DNA of 10,181 bases from JARIHD01 sp035629475 (GTDB lineage: Bacteria > Patescibacteriota > Saccharimonadia > Saccharimonadales > UBA4665): the NCBI GenBank assembly GCA_035629475.1, contig DASPHS010000042.1:1-10181 (forward strand). Reading direction: 5' to 3'. This document shows, in pieces, positions 6,552 to 10,181 of this stretch; position 1 is the stretch's first letter, and each line of letters opens with the position of its first letter. The position numbers were made by a program, and so were the translations under genes. The notes under the pieces are model-generated. The model saw only the letters and a list, made by a program, of their open reading frames with translations, ran no database searches and had not been told where the DNA came from.

Positions 6552-7043
6552 CTACTGTTCCTCCTGTTGCTTTTTGCGTAATGCGTCCCGCTCTACGAAC
6601 CATTCCTGCTGCATCTCCGGCAGCTGTCGTGCCAGGAATTCAGTCAGGGCTACTATTTCTTCCAACTTATGGCGCCGTTCTGTGGAGGCGGTATTTCCCA
6701 GCACGTCGCAGGCTTCACGGGCTATAGCGGCCTGCTCCTGCAGCTGCTTAACGTCAAAACCGCTCTCGGCCATGCCGGCAAAGTCTGGCATCACCCGGTC
6801 CATGCGTTCACCGGCTTTGCGTGTCCGCATGACTAAGTGAAAATTCTCCAGCACCTGGATGGCGCCGGTCACCGCGCTGCGACTTGACATCAGGGCGTCG
6901 GCAATTTCGGCAATCGTTTGGTTTTCGGGCTCACAGACTGTCAGGTAGCCCATTAAGCGGCCGGCCATTGGTGGCAGACCGTAGGCGCTGGCGTAATAGC
7001 GGCCAGCGCGGTCTGCATATATCAGTTCTTTTTCTCTATTCAT
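6552..7043 (-). CDS. MarR/GbsR-type transcriptional regulator of the exporter operon
   Basis: The 163-residue protein has a winged helix-turn-helix at about residues 24-85: MAGRLMGYLTVCEPENQTIAEIADALMSS is written as helices around 26-54, the recognition helix is SRSAVTGAIQVLE (54-66), and the wing is MRTRKAGERMDRV. A long charged helix from about 95 to the end probably forms the dimer interface. The architecture is that of GbsR-like MarR regulators, which often repress a downstream transporter and respond to a small ligand. It is the first gene of the exporter operon; the ATPase begins one base after its stop. A perfect 38-bp palindrome covers its promoter, so autorepression that also controls the exporter is the natural reading. 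There is no Shine-Dalgarno site; the transcript is probably leaderless. Confidence 0.9.
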   Translation of the reverse strand: MNREKELIYADRAGRYYASAYGLPPMAGRLMGYLTVCEPENQTIAEIADALMSSRSAVTGAIQVLENFHLVMRTRKAGERMDRVMPDFAGMAESGFDVKQLQEQAAIAREACDVLGNTASTERRHKLEEIVALTEFLARQLPEMQQEWFVERDALRKKQQEEQ

Positions 7044-7049
7044 ACCCCC

Positions 7050-7078
7050 ATATTACACAAATGTCTGAAATAACACAA
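7050..7078 (-). promoter_or_regulatory. Promoter of the MarR-exporter operon (-35 TTGTGT, -10 TAATAT)
   Basis: On the - strand TTGTGT (7078-7073) is followed by 17 bases, TAATAT (7055-7050), then GGGGGT and the ATG at 7043. The -10 matches consensus at the key first, second and last positions. The six-base gap again predicts a leaderless mRNA. The -35 lies inside the operator palindrome. Confidence 0.6.
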
Positions 7079-7098
7079 ATTTGTGTTATTTCAGACAT
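7061..7098. promoter_or_regulatory. Perfect 38-bp palindrome, likely MarR operator
   Basis: ATGTCTGAAATAACACAAA (7061-7079) is followed directly by its exact reverse complement (7080-7098), with no spacer. The core half-site ACACAAAT occurs at 7073-7080 and inverted at 7079-7086. A third copy in direct orientation lies at 7055-7062, over the spacer and the edge of the -10. The site covers the -35 and upstream region of the regulator's own promoter, the expected position for autorepression. It is unlikely to be a terminator, because the dehydrogenase has its own a little upstream on that strand and no U-run follows. Confidence 0.85.
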
Positions 7099-7130
7099 GC
7101 ACCTTGCTTGTTAGATATCGTCTACGCAAA

Positions 7131-7154
7131 ACACCCCAGCCTGGACTGGGGTGT
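7131..7154 (-). terminator. Intrinsic terminator of the alcohol dehydrogenase gene
   Basis: A 9-bp perfect stem pairs ACACCCCAG (7131-7139) with CTGGGGTGT (7146-7154) around a 6-base loop; on the - strand it is followed by TTTTGC. It starts about 30 bases after the dehydrogenase stop. A second, outer inverted repeat, CGTCTAC (7119-7125) and GTAGACG (7175-7181), flanks it. Confidence 0.8.
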
Positions 7155-7183
7155 GTATGGTGTAACTGCGCTGTGTAGACGGG

Positions 7184-8230
7184 CTATATGGTACTAGCGT
7201 CAATCACGAACCGGTAACGGACATCGGATGCCAGTACCCGCTCCCAGGCTTCATCAATCTGGTCGGCAGTAATAACTTCGATGTCTGCGGCAATACCGTG
7301 CTCGGCACAGAAATCCAACATTTCCTGGGTCTCAGGGATGCCGCCAATGACTGAACCGGCAAATGACTTACGGCCAGGGATCAGGCTGAAGACCTGCAAC
7401 GACAATGGCTCTGGCGGTGCACCAACGTTCACCATGGTGCCATCTACGGCCAACAAGGCCAGGAACTGGTCCAGCTCTACCTTGGCACTGACCGTGTTGA
7501 TAATCAGGTCAAAGCTGCCTTGCAGGTTGGTAAAAGTAGCTGGATCTTCAGTAGCGTAGTAGTGGTCGGCACCCAGCAGCAGGCCGTCCTCTTTTTTGCT
7601 GAGTGAGCGCGACAGGACGGTCACTTCAGCACCCATGGCATGTGCCAGTTTGACAGCCATGTGGCCTAAGCCACCCAGACCGATAATGGCTACCTTCTTG
7701 CCGGGACCAGCGTTCCAATGGCGCAATGGTGAGTAAGTGGTGATGCCAGCACATAGCAAGGGTGCGGCGTTTTCCAGGGGAATGGATGCAGGAATTTTGA
7801 GAGCAAACTTTTCGGTTACAACTACGTGTGACGAGTAGCCGCCCTGCGTCCGCTCACCGGTCCCGTACTTGTTCACGTCATCATAGGTGCCGGTGTTGCC
7901 CTTCAGACAGTATTGCTCCAGCCCCTTCTGGCAATTGGCACACTCGCCGCAGGAGTCAACCATACAGCCTACGCCTACGCGGTCGCCCACTTTGTGCTTG
8001 GTTACTTCCGAACCCACTTCTGTCACAATACCGGCTATCTCGTGGCCTGGCACAAAAGGGTATTCTATCTCATGCCATTCCTGGCGGGCAGTGTGGATGT
8101 CCGAGTGGCAAATGCCGGCGTACTTAATTTCGATGACGATATCCTTTGGCCCGAGGTCTCGGCGCTCAATGGTGGTGGCCTCAAAGGCTTCGGTCGGGCC
8201 AAATACTGCCCGTGCTTTTGCTGCTATCAT
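7184..8230 (-). CDS. Zinc-dependent NAD(P) alcohol/aldehyde dehydrogenase
   Basis: The 348-residue medium-chain dehydrogenase interconverts alcohols and aldehydes or ketones, of the cinnamyl alcohol dehydrogenase/YahK-like branch. Catalytic zinc ligands are Cys41, His63 with Glu64 (GHEIAG), and Cys160. The structural zinc lobe is complete, with Cys94, Cys97, Cys100 and Cys108 (CGECANCQKGLEQYC). The Rossmann motif is GLGGLG (184-189). The strand after it ends in SRSLSKK rather than an acidic residue, which in this branch points to NADP(H), as inference. The ATG is preceded by AGGAGGG with six bases of spacing. The gene is transcribed alone, divergent from the SGNH gene, and ends in its own terminator. 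Likely roles are detoxifying reactive aldehydes or balancing redox; the sequence does not fix the substrate. Confidence 0.94.
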   Translation of the reverse strand: MIAAKARAVFGPTEAFEATTIERRDLGPKDIVIEIKYAGICHSDIHTARQEWHEIEYPFVPGHEIAGIVTEVGSEVTKHKVGDRVGVGCMVDSCGECANCQKGLEQYCLKGNTGTYDDVNKYGTGERTQGGYSSHVVVTEKFALKIPASIPLENAAPLLCAGITTYSPLRHWNAGPGKKVAIIGLGGLGHMAVKLAHAMGAEVTVLSRSLSKKEDGLLLGADHYYATEDPATFTNLQGSFDLIINTVSAKVELDQFLALLAVDGTMVNVGAPPEPLSLQVFSLIPGRKSFAGSVIGGIPETQEMLDFCAEHGIAADIEVITADQIDEAWERVLASDVRYRFVIDASTI

Positions 8231-8236
8231 ATATTA

Positions 8237-8243
8237 CCCTCCT
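8237..8243 (-). promoter_or_regulatory. Shine-Dalgarno site of the dehydrogenase gene
   Basis: AGGAGGG on the - strand is followed by TAATAT and then the ATG at 8230. The six-base spacing supports this start. Confidence 0.85.
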
Positions 8244-8248
8244 GGATA

Positions 8249-8273
8249 GTTACGGTGATACTGTCAACGTAAC
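8249..8273. promoter_or_regulatory. Inverted repeat upstream of the dehydrogenase, possible operator
   Basis: GTTACG (8249-8254) and CGTAAC (8268-8273) form a 6-bp inverted repeat with a 13-base spacer; a second one, ACTGT (8260-8264) and ACAGT (8272-8276), is interleaved with it. It lies 6 bases upstream of the Shine-Dalgarno site and overlaps the only -10-like sequence on that strand (TATCAC, 8260-8255) and a TTGACA (8267-8262). The position suits a repressor or activator site; the binding protein is unknown. Confidence 0.4.
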
Positions 8274-8317
8274 AGTGTAGAAAGAGACCACGACATCGGA
8301 CAAGGGACTTTCTCACA

Positions 8318-8360
8318 GTCGTTCGACAACATAAGCAGATTATATGTCGTTTCGACAACG
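8318..8360. repeat. Two direct copies of GTCGTT(T)CGACAAC in the divergent promoter region
   Basis: GTCGTTCGACAAC (8318-8330) and GTCGTTTCGACAACG (8346-8360) differ by one inserted T. Each contains the inverted pair GTCG/CGAC, and they share the 9-mer TTCGACAAC at a 29-base interval. A looser relative, ATCGGACAAG, lies at 8295-8304. They lie between the dehydrogenase and SGNH genes, upstream of the SGNH TATAAT box, and look like regulator binding sites. Confidence 0.5.
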
Positions 8361-8383
8361 ATTCATGATACGCTAAGCATACA

Positions 8384-8389
8384 TATAAT
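8384..8389 (+). promoter_or_regulatory. TATAAT box upstream of the SGNH gene
   Basis: A perfect TATAAT ends 13 bases before the ATG. If it is the -10, transcription would begin inside the Shine-Dalgarno site at 8391-8397, leaving a leader of about seven bases. Either the leader is unusually short or the true promoter is further upstream; no good -35 is visible. Confidence 0.4.
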
Positions 8390-8390
8390 T

Positions 8391-8397
8391 GGGAGGG
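8391..8397 (+). promoter_or_regulatory. Shine-Dalgarno site of the SGNH gene
   Basis: GGGAGGG followed by ACGCT and the ATG at 8403 gives a five-base spacing, which chooses this start over the in-frame ATG at 8427. Confidence 0.8.
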
Positions 8398-8402
8398 ACG
8401 CT

Positions 8403-9893
8403 ATGATACAAACAATATATAAAAAGATGCACCGGAAGCTGCTTATCGTGGCCGCCGTACTAGGGGTGGTAGTCGCACCAATCAGCGGCGTGCAGATTGC
8501 TCACGCCAACCCGACCTTTACACTGACGTCAATGTCCGCAACGGTCAGCGGCACCAATGTAACAGCTACGGCAACCGTGCAAGCCTCCCCGCAAACAACT
8601 GCTCAGTACGCAGGCATCTGTGCCCGTGATGCGGCCAGCAATATCTGGGATTTTGCTAAGCACTCGAACCACGTCATAACGACCACCGGTACCACCCTGA
8701 ATGGTCCGGAAAAGACCTTCGACGCCGGCACCTACACCTACTTTACCTGCATCAGCGTGAACAACGTCTGGTACCAGGCCGGTGCCTCCCAAACCTTTAC
8801 GGTTGGTAACGCAACTGCAGCACCCGCTGGCAGTAGCTATGGCGATAATGCTCTGGAACATTGGAGCAATGCCGTAAAGAACCGCAACACAGCACCAGCT
8901 ACCTGGGTGGCATGGGGTGACTCATTCACCGAAGGCCAAGGCGCTTCCAGCATGCAAGAGCGCTGGACCAACGAAACACTTGGCTCACTGCGTAGCACCT
9001 TCCCAACGACTGGTGTAACTGGTGGCGTAGGCTACCTGCCCGGCTTTTATTCAGTATATGGTCCTGACTCAACCTGGACTCCTTACACTGCTGCTGGTGG
9101 CAACCACTGGTGGGAAGACTGGGGCGGATCACTCGGTAACCGCATCATCAGCCTGCAAACCGGCGGCTACGAAACCTTTACCGTCACTGGCACCTCTGTG
9201 GACATCATGTACTCCCAGGGCGCTGGCGGCACCTTCAGCTACAAAGTTGATAACGGCACGGCCGTAAACGTCAACACCACCGGTAGCTACATCCCATCCA
9301 AGAAGGTTAATGTATCACTCGGCACGCCTGGCACCCACACCGTTACCGTTACCGGTGTCTCCGGCACCAGCTACTTCGAGGGCATCATGGCTTACAATGG
9401 CGATGAGACTAAGGGTATTCGTATGTACGACGCTGGCCACTCTGGCGCCACCACCGACGACTACGTATACAGCACCTGGGACCAGGCAGAAATCACTGCC
9501 TCAGCCAAAGCTGACTTGGTAACTATCGAGCTGGGCGCCAACGACTTCCTAAGCGCTTCCGCAACACCTGCACAAGTAACCACCAACCTCCAGGACATGA
9601 TTGACAGCATCCGCTCCAAGGCCACAACCCACAGCACGCACCAGCCGTCTATCGCCCTAGTTATCCCTTGGGACTTCTCGGCATATGGCCCCGTCAATGG
9701 CTACAGCTGGAACGACTTTGCTGACGCTATCCGTGATGTAGCGACCAACGACACATCCGTTGGCCTGCTCGACCTGACAGTAACCGGCACCCCAGCTGGC
9801 ACGGGCGGCGGCCTGTACGCCTCGGACGGCCTGCACCCATCCGACGCTGGCCACGCAGCTATCGCAACAGCCGTTGCTTCTTACATCGACTAA
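8403..9893 (+). CDS. Secreted SGNH/GDSL-family esterase-like protein
   Basis: The 496-residue exported protein is probably a carbohydrate or lipid esterase. Residues 1-35 are a Sec signal peptide (KKMHRK, hydrophobic core LLIVAAVLGVVVAPI, cleavage likely after AHA). Residues about 37-135 form a Thr-rich beta domain with the only two cysteines, Cys73 and Cys116, possibly a disulfide. The SGNH domain starts at WVAWGDSFTEG with Ser174, continues with GHSGAT (345-350) and IELGAND (376-381, Asn380), and ends with DGLHPSDAGH, with Asp475 and His478. Between blocks I and II lies an insert of about 80 residues (about 255-330; TVTGTSVDIMYSQ, FSYKVDNGT, GTHTVTVTG) resembling a carbohydrate-binding beta sandwich. 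All catalytic blocks are present. Codons ending in C, especially ACC, AAC and GGC, are very common, unlike the peptidase-lectin gene, hinting at high expression. The substrate is unknown; acetyl groups on polysaccharides are a reasonable guess. Confidence 0.9.
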   Translation: MIQTIYKKMHRKLLIVAAVLGVVVAPISGVQIAHANPTFTLTSMSATVSGTNVTATATVQASPQTTAQYAGICARDAASNIWDFAKHSNHVITTTGTTLNGPEKTFDAGTYTYFTCISVNNVWYQAGASQTFTVGNATAAPAGSSYGDNALEHWSNAVKNRNTAPATWVAWGDSFTEGQGASSMQERWTNETLGSLRSTFPTTGVTGGVGYLPGFYSVYGPDSTWTPYTAAGGNHWWEDWGGSLGNRIISLQTGGYETFTVTGTSVDIMYSQGAGGTFSYKVDNGTAVNVNTTGSYIPSKKVNVSLGTPGTHTVTVTGVSGTSYFEGIMAYNGDETKGIRMYDAGHSGATTDDYVYSTWDQAEITASAKADLVTIELGANDFLSASATPAQVTTNLQDMIDSIRSKATTHSTHQPSIALVIPWDFSAYGPVNGYSWNDFADAIRDVATNDTSVGLLDLTVTGTPAGTGGGLYASDGLHPSDAGHAAIATAVASYID

Positions 9894-9913
9894 CCTCCCC
9901 GCATGCTAGTCCT

Positions 9914-9944
9914 AAAAATCCCCGGCACTTGTCCGGGGATTTTT
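9914..9944. terminator. Bidirectional intrinsic terminator after the SGNH gene
   Basis: A perfect 12-bp stem pairs AAAAATCCCCGG (9914-9925) with CCGGGGATTTTT (9933-9944) around the loop CACTTGT. It follows the SGNH stop by about 20 bases and also serves the convergent membrane-protein gene, which stops at 9969 on the other strand. Confidence 0.93.
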
Positions 9945-9968
9945 ATATGTCAGCAACGCACAGTGGCG

Positions 9969-10181
9969 CTACACATCACGCCGCAACACCAGCCAGTAGG
10001 TAGCGGCTATGAATGGCACCGACGCGGCAAGGTACAGTGCGGACTCGATAGCCTGGAACTTCCAGTACTGGTTAGCTGCATGGTAGCGCACCTCCCAGTG
10101 GTAGCCCTGCTTTTGCAGGCAGCGGAAGCTTACGGCTGGTCCACCATCACGATCCATGTAGGCGTCAGGGCCGTCCTGCAT
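9969..10181 (-). CDS. C-terminal part of a hypothetical membrane protein
   Basis: The - strand frame is open from the right edge to TAG at 9969-9971 and gives 70 residues. The last codon at the edge happens to be ATG, so it could be the true start, but the frame may well continue beyond the window. Residues about 10-40 are polar and aromatic (SFRCLQKQGYHWEVRYHAANQYW). Residues about 43-66 (IESALYLAASVPFIAATYWLVL) form one clear transmembrane helix, followed by a short positive end, RRDV, likely cytoplasmic. I do not recognise the family. Confidence 0.55.
   Translation of the reverse strand: MQDGPDAYMDRDGGPAVSFRCLQKQGYHWEVRYHAANQYWKFQAIESALYLAASVPFIAATYWLVLRRDV

Noticed and set aside
7061..7098. 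Reading the 38-bp palindrome as a transcription terminator
   Set aside because: It has no GC-rich stem or trailing U-run, it sits on the regulator's promoter, and the dehydrogenase already has a good terminator at 7131-7154.
7887..8272. Two + strand open frames of about 120 codons opposite the start of the dehydrogenase
   Set aside because: Both are antisense shadows of the conserved zinc-binding domain, and their sequence resembles no protein family.
1..10181. CRISPR array, tRNA/rRNA genes, insertion sequence, toxin-antitoxin pair or phage-defence island
   Set aside because: No regularly spaced repeats, tRNA-like cloverleaf with TTC loop, transposase motif or terminal inverted repeats, or defence-type domains were seen on either strand.

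Overview
The window reads as a compact bacterial chromosome segment of roughly balanced GC, with short intergenic gaps, standard stop codons and no RNA genes, insertion sequences or CRISPR arrays. A small-genome candidate-phylum bacterium, for example a Saccharibacteria/Patescibacteria member, would fit the mix of single-domain genes, a DrrA/DrrB-type exporter and large secreted carbohydrate-binding hydrolases. That placement is inference; nothing here is phylogenetically decisive.

Layout. The left edge (1-105, +) is the tail of an unrecognised gene. A hairpin terminator separates it from a large secreted protein on the - strand (198-2033): signal peptide, FN3 domain, basic-secretory-protein-type HExxH peptidase domain, and two ricin-type beta-trefoils. 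Next come a VOC/glyoxalase-fold protein (2231-2611, -), whose real N-terminus appears to start at an ATA codon, and a divergent alpha/beta hydrolase (2703-3383, +). The - strand then carries, right to left, a MarR/GbsR-type regulator (6552-7043), a DrrA-like ABC ATPase (5621-6550), a DrrB-like permease (4863-5621), a DUF1653 protein (4519-4824), a GNAT acetyltransferase (4021-4476) and a Nudix hydrolase (3393-3830). A zinc alcohol/aldehyde dehydrogenase (7184-8230, -) is divergent from a secreted SGNH esterase-like protein (8403-9893, +). The right edge is the C-terminus of a membrane protein on the - strand (9969-10181).

How the genes work together. Regulator, ATPase and permease form a tight operon (gaps of +1 and -1 bases), best read as a self-regulated exporter. 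A perfect 38-bp palindrome lies over the regulator's promoter and is the likely operator. The peptidase-lectin and the SGNH protein are both exported and probably act on external glycoconjugates or host/neighbour surfaces; their first residues are alike and both have strong GGAGGG ribosome binding sites. The other genes look like independent housekeeping or detoxification genes.

The most striking general signal is regulatory. Five genes (alpha/beta hydrolase, Nudix, GNAT, DUF1653, MarR) lack a Shine-Dalgarno site and have a -10-like hexamer ending 6-7 bases before the ATG, which predicts leaderless mRNAs. The operon-internal and exported genes have clear Shine-Dalgarno sites. I did not find a convincing wholly new multi-gene system. 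The better leads are the leaderless promoter set, the MarR operator, the ATA start and the domain architecture of the secreted peptidase-lectin.
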